DNA of 41,027 nt from Candidatus Moraniibacteriota bacterium. GTDB lineage: Bacteria > Patescibacteriota > Minisyncoccia > Moranbacterales > JAPLXC01. Of this stretch, positions 1 through 7,242 are shown piece after piece. The DNA is taken from assembly GCA_026396275.1 (NCBI GenBank), contig JAPLXC010000010.1, positions 1-41,027 of the forward strand, read 5' to 3'. The position numbers were made by a program, and so were the translations under genes. Position 1 is the stretch's first letter. Each line of letters begins with the position of its first letter. The notes beneath the pieces are model-generated. The model saw only the letters and a list, made by a program, of their open reading frames with translations, did not search any database and had not been told where the DNA came from.

Positions 1-231
1 AATTCTTTTTCCGAAAATAAAAGAGAAGGCGTGGAAATCAACTCCTACGGCGGAGCCGGAAGAATAGACCTCCACGATTCAAGCATTCACGGAAACGACC
101 GCTGGGGAATTGCCCGGGTTCAAAGAAATCATTTTAATTCAAGCGTGTGGAATGGAGTTACTATTCGCCCGGACAACCGAATCTATGATAATAAATTCGG
201 CACTGTTTCAAATATTATTATAATCAGATAA
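1..231 (+). CDS. C-terminal fragment of a probable right-handed beta-helix (parallel beta-helix repeat) protein
   Basis: The frame is open to the left edge with no stop, so this is the tail of a longer gene; the GTG at 31 is probably internal. The 76 visible residues are Asn/Gly/Ser-rich with short repeated strands (IDLHDSSIHGND, GVTIRPDNRIYDNKFG). This resembles the last coils of secreted parallel beta-helix proteins (pectate-lyase-like or NosD-like carbohydrate-binding folds). No catalytic residue can be assigned. The gene ends 10 nt before a glycosyltransferase and lies in a surface-polysaccharide region, so a role in binding or modifying extracellular glycan is a reasonable guess. Family assignment is tentative because only the end is visible. 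Confidence 0.5.
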   Translation, partial: NSFSENKREGVEINSYGGAGRIDLHDSSIHGNDRWGIARVQRNHFNSSVWNGVTIRPDNRIYDNKFGTVSNIIIIR

Positions 232-241
232 ATCAAATCCG

Positions 242-1381
242 ATGCGCATCGCTTTTATTGGTCAAAAAGGAATACCGGCTGTTTCCGGAGGAGTTGAGAA
301 GCGAGTAGAAGAACTTTCTTCAAGAATGGCTGAAATGGGCCATGAGGTTTTTGTGTATGCGCGCAATAATTACACTGACCGAAATTTAAAGGAGTACCGG
401 GGAGTAAAAATTATTCATCTTCCTAATATCCCCACAAAACACTTGGATGCCATCAGTCATACATTTTTGGCTACCATGCATGCTCTTTTTCAGGGTTACG
501 ACGTGATAAATTATCAGGCTCCGGGTCCTTCCACATTATCTTGGATAATAAAAATATTTAACCGGAAGACCGCATTAGTAGGAACTTTTAATTCGCGTGA
601 CTGTTTTCATCAAAAATGGGACTGGCTGGCAAGGACTTATCTTCGTTTTGGCGAATACATAATCTGCACTATTCCTCACAAAACAATCGTGGTGAGCAAG
701 TCCCTATACGATTGGGCGCGGAAAAAATATGGGACCTATGGGGCTATTATTCCCAATGGAGCGGAGATTGCTCATAATCCTGAAACTAATCTGCTTTCCC
801 AATGGGGATTGAAAGAAAAACGCTATATTCTCTATGTCGGGCGACTGATAAAGCATAAGGGAATTCACTACCTCATTGAGGCCTTCAAGCGGCTGGAAGA
901 CACAAACAAACTTCCCAATAATTTCAAGCTGGTTATTGCGGGAGACGGATTTCACACCGACGAGTATGTCAAATATCTTCGCCTGATCAGTGAGAAAAGG
1001 GGAAACATTATATTTACCGGCGCTCAATCAGGAAAGGCGCTCTCACAGCTTTTTTCCCATACCTATCTCTTTGTCCAGCCGTCAGAATCAGAAGGACTTT
1101 CCATCGCGCTTTTGGAAGCTATGGGTTACGGCATCGCGCCTTTAGTAAGTAACATTAAGGAAAACAAGGAAGCGGTCGGGAATGCCGGCTTTACCTTTAT
1201 TGTAAAAGACATTGAAGATCTTAAAGAAAAACTGGCTTATTTGCTTAATAAACCAGCTGAAACGGAACGTATAGGGGCACTGGCTAGGGAGCGGGTGAGG
1301 CGCGAATTCAGTTGGGACTCCGCCGCTGGAAAGACCTTGCGGGCTTATCAGGATGTTATTAATTCTTTAGCGAGAAAGTAA
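242..1381 (+). CDS. Glycosyltransferase family 4 (GT-B fold, DUF1972-like N-terminus)
   Basis: 379 aa, full length for the family. The N-terminus MRIAFIGQKGIPAVSGGVEK is typical of rhamnosyl/galactosyl GT4 enzymes with a DUF1972-type acceptor domain. The C-terminal donor domain has YILYVGRLIKHKGIHYLIEA and an EX7E-type motif (SESEGLSIALLEAM, about residues 280-293) that contacts the nucleotide-sugar phosphate and sugar. It should transfer a sugar from a nucleotide donor to a lipid-linked or surface glycan at the cytoplasmic membrane face. There is no convincing SD. The Wzz-like gene follows after 11 nt, so the two are probably cotranscribed. Donor and acceptor cannot be read from the sequence. 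Confidence 0.88.
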   Translation: MRIAFIGQKGIPAVSGGVEKRVEELSSRMAEMGHEVFVYARNNYTDRNLKEYRGVKIIHLPNIPTKHLDAISHTFLATMHALFQGYDVINYQAPGPSTLSWIIKIFNRKTALVGTFNSRDCFHQKWDWLARTYLRFGEYIICTIPHKTIVVSKSLYDWARKKYGTYGAIIPNGAEIAHNPETNLLSQWGLKEKRYILYVGRLIKHKGIHYLIEAFKRLEDTNKLPNNFKLVIAGDGFHTDEYVKYLRLISEKRGNIIFTGAQSGKALSQLFSHTYLFVQPSESEGLSIALLEAMGYGIAPLVSNIKENKEAVGNAGFTFIVKDIEDLKEKLAYLLNKPAETERIGALARERVRREFSWDSAAGKTLRAYQDVINSLARK

Positions 1382-1392
1382 AAGCATAAATT

Positions 1393-2316
1393 ATGAACGG
1401 CAACCAAGAAAAGTTTAAATCTATCAATATCCGATTTTCTTTTTCTTTTTTTGTCCTGGCGCTCATTTTGGGAGTTACTTTTTTCCTTTTGCTGACTGGT
1501 GAATTTCGGTATTACCGCTCGCAGGTCTCTGTACTTTTTATTCCCAAAAGCGAAAAGGCGGCTTTTCATACTCCCTACATTTTGGCAAACTTAGTCAAAA
1601 TTCCCCGCACTTTGGCTTTTTATGATCGCCTCCTGAAAGATAATCCGGAATTAACCGACCAATTTTCTGGCCGCTCAAAAGACGAGCGGAAGAAATTGTG
1701 GAATAAAACTTTAGGCATAAAACAGGAAAACAAAAGCACATTTATCAATATTGAAATTATGGAAAAAGACCGGACGCAATCAGTTCAACTTGCTGAGCAA
1801 GCCACTCGCACCCTCATCGACACCGCCAGCCGGTATTATAATATTAAAACAGACATTGATTTGCGAATTGTGGAAGGTCCAATTACTACTCCGATTTTAA
1901 AGTACTGGTATTGGCTGATTCTTTTAAGCGCGGCCCTGGGGCTGTTGAGCTCGTTCTTACTAAATGTTATTTTTTCGGCCTTTATTAATCTTGCCAGAGT
2001 TAAAAAAGATATTTTTAAATTGCCGAGATTTGAAAGAAAAGAGGAGAATAAAATTGCCGCAATGGAAGAAGAACTGGTAATCCCTGGCTTTCCTGCCGGA
2101 AAAGAAGAATCAACAGCTAGAAAATCTAAAGCGCCGGAAAATCTTCCGGTGGCGGATGAGATCATCTCTCCTCCTCAAGAGGAATTGTACGATATCCCTC
2201 CTGCCTTAAATGGCGAAGCGGCTGAAATCTTAGAAGAAGAACCGAAAGAAATTACCGAACCGACTGAAGAGGAATTAAAAAAGCGGCTGAATCAGCTTTT
2301 GAGAGGAGAACTGTAA
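1393..2316 (+). CDS. Wzz/chain-length-determinant-like membrane protein with acidic C-terminal tail
   Basis: 307 aa. A first transmembrane helix lies at about residues 17-37, an extracytoplasmic segment of about 130 aa follows, and a second helix lies at about 170-198. This is the two-helix hairpin topology of polysaccharide co-polymerases (Wzz/capsular biosynthesis). The cytoplasmic tail of about 110 residues is rich in Glu, Pro and Lys and ends in EELKKRLNQLLRGEL. It has no Walker motifs, so it is not a fused BY-kinase. Next to a GT4 gene and a DUF4012 gene it probably helps set glycan chain length or organise a glycan-export complex. The family call rests on topology and context; sequence similarity to classical Wzz is weak by eye. 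Confidence 0.55.
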   Translation: MNGNQEKFKSINIRFSFSFFVLALILGVTFFLLLTGEFRYYRSQVSVLFIPKSEKAAFHTPYILANLVKIPRTLAFYDRLLKDNPELTDQFSGRSKDERKKLWNKTLGIKQENKSTFINIEIMEKDRTQSVQLAEQATRTLIDTASRYYNIKTDIDLRIVEGPITTPILKYWYWLILLSAALGLLSSFLLNVIFSAFINLARVKKDIFKLPRFERKEENKIAAMEEELVIPGFPAGKEESTARKSKAPENLPVADEIISPPQEELYDIPPALNGEAAEILEEEPKEITEPTEEELKKRLNQLLRGEL

Positions 2317-2424
2317 AATAAATTAAAAATGTAAAAATCAAAGTGTAAAATGGCAAATCAAAATTCAAAAAAACGACATAATTTTTCATTTTGATTTTTG
2401 ATATTTGATATTTGCATTTCAACA
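2317..2424. repeat. Intergenic AT-rich inverted element built from 7-bp units
   Basis: Between the Wzz-like and DUF4012 genes a purine-rich left half (units such as AAAATCA, AAATCAA, AATTCAA) faces a pyrimidine-rich right half (ATTTTGA, TTTTTGA, TATTTGA, TATTTGC). The halves are approximate reverse complements and could form a long imperfect hairpin. The roughly 7-bp periodicity matches the heptamer arrays found inside several genes in this window. It could act as a weak terminator, but there is no GC-rich stem. Confidence 0.6.
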
Positions 2425-2426
2425 TT

Positions 2427-3797
2427 ATGTATAAAAAACGTTCAATTAAATTCTGGCTTATATTCTGGGTAGCGGCGATACTGTTTCTTATTGGCTGGTT
2501 TTTCTTTTGGCAGACGCGCTTCGGAGGAACGGAAAAAATTGGCGCCGTCTTGGATTATTTGCCGGTAGGGAAAGAACAATTGGGCGATTACAAAACATTA
2601 ATAACACTGGCGGATTACTTTACTAAAAAGGACAGTACAGAAAAAACCTTTTTAGTCCTATTTCAAAACAACCTTGAAATCCGGCCGGGTGGAGGATATA
2701 TAGGATCATTCGGAATTTTGAAAGTAAAAAATGGCCAAATTCAGGAAATTCAGACCCATGACCTTTCCAATTTTGATGCAAGAATTCCTGATACCTTTGA
2801 ACCTCCTTACCCAATGAAAGAAACGCTTCGAATTTCTTCCTGGAAACTCCGCGATTCTAATTTTTCCCCGGATTTTCCGACTAACGCCAAAAAGGCCGAG
2901 GAATTTTACCACCTTGGCAAAGGGGAGGAGCAATTTGACGCGGTTATCGCCATAACTTCCAACGTTTTAACATCTGTTTTGAAAGTTACCGGACCTGTTC
3001 AGATCGAGGACTACCCGGGAACTTACGACAGTGAAAATGCGGTCATCTCTCTTGAATATCAGGTGGAGAAAGGTTACGCCCAGCAGGGAATCGAAAAGGG
3101 GGAAAGAAAATCAGTAATGAATTTGCTGGCGGCTGAAATTTCCAAAAGAGTTTCTGGATTCAACAGCACCCAAAAATTGGAACTAGCAAAAATTATTCTT
3201 GAGGACTTAAAGAAAAAAGATATTCAGCTTTATTTTAAAAATTCCGATCTTCAAAAATCGGCTGAAGAGACAAATTGGGCAGGTGCAGTGGATCAAAATT
3301 GGAGCAAGGATTATCTGATGACGGTAGATGCCAATCTAGGAGCATATAAAAGTGATTATTATGTCAAGCGATTAGTTGACTATTCTATTGATCTGACCCA
3401 AGAAAAGCCGGTTGCCCATCTCAGGATAACTTACAACCATACTGCCAAACAAAAGGATTTTATGACTAGGGATTATTTAACATACTTGCGGGTTTACGTG
3501 CCGGACGGAAGCTGGCTGACAAATTGGCAGGGGGCCGATTCGGACCCAAAATTCGGAACGGAATTCGGCAAAAAGTTTTTCGGCGCCATCGTCAAAGTTC
3601 CGCTGGGACAGAGCAAAACAGTGGAGTTAACCTATACACTGCCGGAAAATGTCAAAAACGAGTATGATCTGAAAATCCAAAAACAGGCAGGGATTAACGA
3701 TGTACCAATTCAACTTCACATTACTGATTCAAGTGGTATAAAAAATGATTATTCTTTCACAATAAATTCAGACATTGTTTTAAATAATCAAAAATAA
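2427..3797 (+). CDS. DUF4012 domain-containing membrane-anchored protein
   Basis: 456 aa from the ATG at 2427 (MYKKRSIKFWL); a TTG 15 nt upstream is in frame but falls in repeat sequence. One transmembrane helix (about residues 8-27) anchors a large extracytoplasmic domain. The segment FLVLFQNNLEIRPGGGYIGS is the hallmark of DUF4012, a family common in CPR and Gram-positive bacteria and often found in exopolysaccharide loci. Function is not established; context suggests involvement in surface glycan assembly. The C-terminal half is beta-rich with no recognisable enzyme motif. The gene has no SD and is followed by a separate promoter. Confidence 0.85.
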   Translation: MYKKRSIKFWLIFWVAAILFLIGWFFFWQTRFGGTEKIGAVLDYLPVGKEQLGDYKTLITLADYFTKKDSTEKTFLVLFQNNLEIRPGGGYIGSFGILKVKNGQIQEIQTHDLSNFDARIPDTFEPPYPMKETLRISSWKLRDSNFSPDFPTNAKKAEEFYHLGKGEEQFDAVIAITSNVLTSVLKVTGPVQIEDYPGTYDSENAVISLEYQVEKGYAQQGIEKGERKSVMNLLAAEISKRVSGFNSTQKLELAKIILEDLKKKDIQLYFKNSDLQKSAEETNWAGAVDQNWSKDYLMTVDANLGAYKSDYYVKRLVDYSIDLTQEKPVAHLRITYNHTAKQKDFMTRDYLTYLRVYVPDGSWLTNWQGADSDPKFGTEFGKKFFGAIVKVPLGQSKTVELTYTLPENVKNEYDLKIQKQAGINDVPIQLHITDSSGIKNDYSFTINSDIVLNNQK

Positions 3798-3809
3798 AAA
3801 AGAATATGG

Positions 3810-3837
3810 TACTATGATATAATGTAATATCGTAGTA
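3810..3837 (+). promoter_or_regulatory. Extended -10 promoter inside an 11-bp dyad, for the small-protein pair
   Basis: TGATATAAT at 3815-3823 is a perfect extended -10 (TGnTATAAT); no good -35 is visible. It sits within an inverted repeat TACTATGATAT (3810-3820) / ATATCGTAGTA (3827-3837) with one G-T wobble and a 6-nt loop. A start near 3830 would give a leader of about 34 nt to the SD and ATG at 3864. The dyad over the -10 could be an operator; this is inference. Confidence 0.6.
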
Positions 3838-3863
3838 AAAGCAAACTTGATGAGGAGGAAAAA

Positions 3864-4061
3864 ATGGGGTACCTTAAAAATTTGGAAGAAAGATGGAAAG
3901 TGACGAAAAAGGAAAAAGCGGAGCTGTATAGATTGGAACAGGATACTTATTCCGATCCTTATGTTAATACTTTTGATAAGGTATATGAAGCAGAAAGGAA
4001 AATAAGAGAAATAAGGAATTCTATAAGAAAAAGAAGGTTAGTCGCTATTTTCGGTAAATAA
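3864..4061 (+). CDS. Small charged hypothetical protein (65 aa)
   Basis: 65 aa with a strong SD (GAGGAGG) before the ATG and its own promoter, so it is very likely expressed. The protein is highly charged and helical: lysine/glutamate-rich with two short amphipathic stretches (residues about 5-27 and 40-58), no cysteines and no membrane helix. I do not recognise a family. It precedes a 33-aa single-helix membrane protein and a terminator, so the two form a compact transcription unit of about 470 nt. Codon use (AGA, ATA, TTA, GTA) is more AT-biased than in the neighbouring sugar genes. A soluble partner of the downstream membrane peptide is possible but only inferred. Confidence 0.65.
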   Translation: MGYLKNLEERWKVTKKEKAELYRLEQDTYSDPYVNTFDKVYEAERKIREIRNSIRKRRLVAIFGK

Positions 4062-4138
4062 AAGAAAAGGAAGAGAAAAATAGGAGTTAGAAAAAAGAAA
4101 AGAAGTAGAAAAACATATCCAAAAAAAAGGGGGGAGAA

Positions 4139-4240
4139 ATGATTGACTTAGATGTATTAATAATAGCAGGTTTTTTGCTTATACTTGGCATAACTGTTCT
4201 TTCTGAAAATATATTGAAAAGAAAAAACAGAAAAAACTAG
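4139..4240 (+). CDS. 33-aa single-pass membrane peptide
   Basis: A short frame with a GGGGGGAG SD just before the ATG. It encodes an acidic N-terminus (MIDLD), a hydrophobic helix (VLIIAGFLLILGITVL, residues 6-21) and a basic tail (KRKNRKN). This is the layout of a real small membrane protein, probably N-out/C-in by the positive-inside rule. It ends 14 nt before a strong terminator and follows the 65-aa gene in the same transcription unit. It could be a regulator of a membrane complex or a type I toxin-like peptide; no antisense RNA or toxin motif was identified. Function unknown. Confidence 0.55.
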   Translation: MIDLDVLIIAGFLLILGITVLSENILKRKNRKN

Positions 4241-4254
4241 ATTTAATCTGTTAA

Positions 4255-4296
4255 AAGGCGAGTAAGCTTAAGTAGACAAACTCGCCTTTTTATTTT
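4255..4296 (+). terminator. Rho-independent terminator after the small-protein pair
   Basis: A perfect 9-bp stem AAGGCGAGT (4255-4263) / ACTCGCCTT (4280-4288) is followed by TTTTATTTT. It closes the small-protein transcription unit before rfbB. Confidence 0.85.
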
Positions 4297-4327
4297 GCCT
4301 AAAATGTACTATGATTAAAATGCATCT

Positions 4328-5335
4328 ATGAAACTACTTATCACCGGCGGAGCCGGATTCATTGGCTCCAATTTCATCCGCCACCTCCTCAATAAATATC
4401 CGGACTACCAGGTGGTAAATCTGGACCTTTTGACCTACGCCGGAAATTTGGAAAATCTTCGCGACGTGGAAAATGATCCCCGTTACGGCTTTGTTAAGGG
4501 CGATATCACTGATGAACAACTGGTCAATAAGTTGGTAAAAGATGCGGATGTTATTGTTAATTTCGCCGCTGAAACCCACGTTGATCGATCCATCCTAGAT
4601 CCGCAAAACTTCATTCGCTCTAATATCGTCGGTACTTATGTCTTGCTTGAAGCCGCCAGAATTAACGGCGGAAAACGCTTCCATCATGTCTCCACCGATG
4701 AAATTTTCGGCTCACTTGGACCAAATGATCCTCCTTTTTCCGAAAACACCCTCTATGATCCCAGCAGCCCCTACAGCGCCTCCAAAGCTGCTTCTGATCA
4801 TCTGGTTAGGGCCTATCACCGCACCTATAATTTACCTGTCACCATTTCCAACTGTTCCAATAATTACGGCCCGTATCAGTTTCCGGAAAAACTTATACCG
4901 TTATTTGTCACTAATTTGATTGAGGGTAAAAAAATTCCTCTCTATGGAGATGGTCTGAATGTCCGCGATTGGCTTTATGTTGAAGATCACTGCGAAGCAA
5001 TTGATTTGATAATTCATCGCGGTAAAATAGGGGAGACCTACTGCGTCGGAGGAAACACCGAAAAAAACAACAAGGAAATTACCGATAAAATTTTGGAACT
5101 TATGGGCAAAGGAGAAGAAATGATAGAATATGTCAAAGACCGTCCGGGCCACGACCGCCGCTACGCGATTAACTCTTCTAAAATCAAAAATGAACTGGGG
5201 TGGCGGCTAAAAACATCATTTGATGAAGGAATTAAAAAAACAATCGAGTGGTATAAAGACAATGAAAGCTGGTGGCGAAATATCAAGAACGGGGAATACA
5301 AAAATTACTACGAAAAACAATATTCTAATTTATAA
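4328..5335 (+). CDS. rfbB: dTDP-glucose 4,6-dehydratase
   Basis: 335 aa, the usual length for RmlB/RfbB. This extended SDR enzyme converts dTDP-glucose to dTDP-4-keto-6-deoxyglucose in the cytoplasm, the second step of dTDP-rhamnose-type sugar synthesis. Visible motifs: NAD-binding GGAGFIG (residues 7-13), the family signature HVSTDEIFG with the catalytic Asp-Glu pair, the YSASKAASD Tyr-Lys dyad, and NCSNNYGPYQFPEKLIP. The ATG lacks an SD; TACTATGAT about 20 nt upstream is a possible -10 with a short leader. The RmlA-like gene lies 1.9 kb downstream; rmlC and rmlD are not in the window, so the final sugar is unknown. Confidence 0.95.
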   Translation: MKLLITGGAGFIGSNFIRHLLNKYPDYQVVNLDLLTYAGNLENLRDVENDPRYGFVKGDITDEQLVNKLVKDADVIVNFAAETHVDRSILDPQNFIRSNIVGTYVLLEAARINGGKRFHHVSTDEIFGSLGPNDPPFSENTLYDPSSPYSASKAASDHLVRAYHRTYNLPVTISNCSNNYGPYQFPEKLIPLFVTNLIEGKKIPLYGDGLNVRDWLYVEDHCEAIDLIIHRGKIGETYCVGGNTEKNNKEITDKILELMGKGEEMIEYVKDRPGHDRRYAINSSKIKNELGWRLKTSFDEGIKKTIEWYKDNESWWRNIKNGEYKNYYEKQYSNL

Positions 5336-5349
5336 TTGTTAACTAAAAA

Positions 5350-5383
5350 TTTTACTACCGTATAACAGTATACGGTAGTAAAA
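5350..5383 (+). promoter_or_regulatory. Perfect 15-bp hairpin between rfbB and the DUF1003 gene
   Basis: TTTTACTACCGTATA and TATACGGTAGTAAAA are exact reverse complements separated by ACAG. There is no U-tract on the + strand, so a classic terminator is unlikely in that direction; on the - strand the stem is followed by TTTTT. The right arm ends 11 nt before the DUF1003 ATG. It resembles the dyad at 3810-3837 (shared GTAGTAAAA), so an operator or RNA regulatory hairpin are both possible. Confidence 0.6.
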
Positions 5384-5394
5384 CTGCAACAAAT

Positions 5395-5892
5395 ATGAAC
5401 ACCAATACTAATAATCGACTCGAACTTCGGACACTCAAGGAACTGCGCAAAACTACGAAACCAATTCGCAATGTTTACACCACTTATCAGGAAAACTTGA
5501 CGGTTCTGGAGCGGATCGCTCGTTGGATCACAGAACACGTTGGTTCAATGGGATTTTTCTTGATAATTTTTATCTGGACAATCGGATGGCTGTTTTGGAA
5601 CACTCTAGCCGCAGAAGAACTGCGTTTTGATCCTTTCCCGGCTTTTGTTCTTTGGCTTTTTATTTCCAATATGATTCAGTTGCTTCTATTTCCACTTATT
5701 CTTATTGGTCAAAATCTTCAAGCCCGCCACGACGAAACCCGAGCAGATGTTGATTTTGATGTAAATCTTAAGTCGGAAAAAGAAATTGAAACAGTGCTTA
5801 TTTATTTGGAGCACCAGCACGAGATGATTATGGAAATAAAAAATAAATTGGAGGATCTCAAAAATATTAACTCGCCGGAAAATAGCAAATGA
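5395..5892 (+). CDS. DUF1003 family inner-membrane protein
   Basis: 165 aa. The core ITEHVGSMGFFLIIFIWTIG followed by a second hydrophobic segment (FPAFVLWLFISNMIQLLLFPLILIGQN) is the DUF1003 signature of two membrane helices, at about residues 52-70 and 81-104. A soluble C-terminal stretch follows: ARHDETRADVDFDVNLKSEKE, then a coiled segment. The family is widespread and its biochemical function is not settled. The start overlaps nothing upstream. The stop overlaps the glyA start (ATGA), implying translational coupling, although a functional link with serine hydroxymethyltransferase is not obvious. Confidence 0.88.
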   Translation: MNTNTNNRLELRTLKELRKTTKPIRNVYTTYQENLTVLERIARWITEHVGSMGFFLIIFIWTIGWLFWNTLAAEELRFDPFPAFVLWLFISNMIQLLLFPLILIGQNLQARHDETRADVDFDVNLKSEKEIETVLIYLEHQHEMIMEIKNKLEDLKNINSPENSK

Positions 5893-7139
5893 ATTTCAAA
5901 ACACTCAAAAAACAAGATCCGGCGGCATATCAGACCGTAGCCGGAGAACTTCGACGCCAGCAGGAGGGACTGGAACTCATCGCATCAGAAAACTACGCGT
6001 CCGTCGCGGTTCTGGAAGCGCTTGGCTCGGTTTTCACCAATAAATATTCGGAGGGATATCCCGGCCGAAGATACTACGGAGGCCAGCGCCATACTGACGA
6101 AGTTGAACGCCTAGCCATTAAGCGGGCTAAGAAACTTTTTGGCGCCGATCACGTAAATGTCCAGCCGCTTTCCGGCGCGCCGGCCAATATGATTGTTTAT
6201 TCAGCGGTGCTTAATCCCGGCGACAAGATCTTGAGTATGGAACTTTCCCATGGGGGGCATCTCACGCATGGCCATCCAGTAACACTTTCGGCTAAGCTTT
6301 ATAATTTCATCCGTTATAAAACCGGCCCTTCCGGAAAAATTGATTATCGCGAATTGGAGCGAATTGCCATAAAAGAAAAACCAAAATTGATTTTGGCCGG
6401 CTTCTCCGCCTATACAAGGCAGCTTAATTATAAAAAGTTCCAGCGAATCGCCAAAAAAGTCGGCGCCATCTCAATGATTGATATTGCTCATATCGCCGGC
6501 CTAATTGCCGGGCGTGCTCTTCCCAATCCGGTGCCGTATTTTGATATTGTCACCACCACGACCCACAAAACGCTCCGAGGGCCGCGGGGTGGAATGATTA
6601 TGTGCAAAAAGAAATTCGCGAAGGTGATTGACAAAGCTGTTTTTCCCGGTTTTCAAGGCGGACCGCATATGAACAATATTGCCGCCATGGCGGTCGCTTT
6701 CGGGGAAGCGCTGAAACCGTCTTTTAAGAAATATGCTAAACAAATTCTTAAAAACGCAAAAGTTTTGGAACTGGAACTGCGAAAATATGGATTTAAAATA
6801 ATGTTCGGCGGAACGGAAAATCATATGGTTCTGGTTGATGTCTTTGGAAGCAAGGGCGTAACCGGCAGGCAAGCCGAAGAGACACTGGATAAAATAGGAA
6901 TTACGCTTAATAAAAATGTTATTCCTGATGATCCGCGCCCGCCAATGGATCCTAGCGGCATCCGCATTGGCGTTCCGGCGGTCACCAGCCGGGGAATGAA
7001 AGAAAAAGAAATAAAAATGATTGCCCAATGGATTAATGACGCAATTGAAAACCGCAACAACAGAAATGTCTTAAGAAAGTTGCGCAAAGAAGTAGTCACT
7101 TTATGTAAAAAGTTTCCCATATATAAAAGTTTGGGCTAA
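5889..7139 (+). CDS. glyA: Serine hydroxymethyltransferase
   Basis: 416 aa, full length. This PLP enzyme interconverts serine and glycine and charges tetrahydrofolate with a one-carbon unit in the cytoplasm. Seen: ELIASENYAS, NKYSEGYPGRRYYGGQ, the SHGGHLTHG region, DIAHIAGLIAG, and TTTTHKTLRGPRGG with the PLP-binding lysine. The start ATG overlaps the DUF1003 stop. In a reduced genome this is usually a main source of one-carbon units, linking to the fmt gene elsewhere in the window, which needs formyl-tetrahydrofolate. A promoter and dyad for the next gene begin immediately downstream. Confidence 0.97.
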   Translation: MNFKTLKKQDPAAYQTVAGELRRQQEGLELIASENYASVAVLEALGSVFTNKYSEGYPGRRYYGGQRHTDEVERLAIKRAKKLFGADHVNVQPLSGAPANMIVYSAVLNPGDKILSMELSHGGHLTHGHPVTLSAKLYNFIRYKTGPSGKIDYRELERIAIKEKPKLILAGFSAYTRQLNYKKFQRIAKKVGAISMIDIAHIAGLIAGRALPNPVPYFDIVTTTTHKTLRGPRGGMIMCKKKFAKVIDKAVFPGFQGGPHMNNIAAMAVAFGEALKPSFKKYAKQILKNAKVLELELRKYGFKIMFGGTENHMVLVDVFGSKGVTGRQAEETLDKIGITLNKNVIPDDPRPPMDPSGIRIGVPAVTSRGMKEKEIKMIAQWINDAIENRNNRNVLRKLRKEVVTLCKKFPIYKSLG

Positions 7140-7142
7140 AAC

Positions 7143-7203
7143 TTAAAGGACTTGAAATAATTTGCCGGTTAAGTTATGATGAGCAGACCAAAAAGTCCTT
7201 TAA
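7143..7203 (+). promoter_or_regulatory. Sigma70-type promoter overlapped by an 11-bp inverted repeat
   Basis: TTGAAA (7152-7157), a 17-bp spacer and TATGAT (7175-7180) form a good promoter for the RmlA-like gene. It is bracketed by TTAAAGGACTT (7143-7153) and AAGTCCTTTAA (7193-7203), exact reverse complements; the left arm overlaps the -35. The arms could bind a repressor, or the stem could act as a weak terminator for glyA, though no U-tract follows. Confidence 0.6.
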
Positions 7204-7242
7204 AATAAGAAATTTATGGAAAAAAATAAAAGGAGGAAACCA

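Noticed and set aside
6501-7028. 175-aa open frame on the - strand
   Set aside because: Antisense to glyA; no start signal and no motif.
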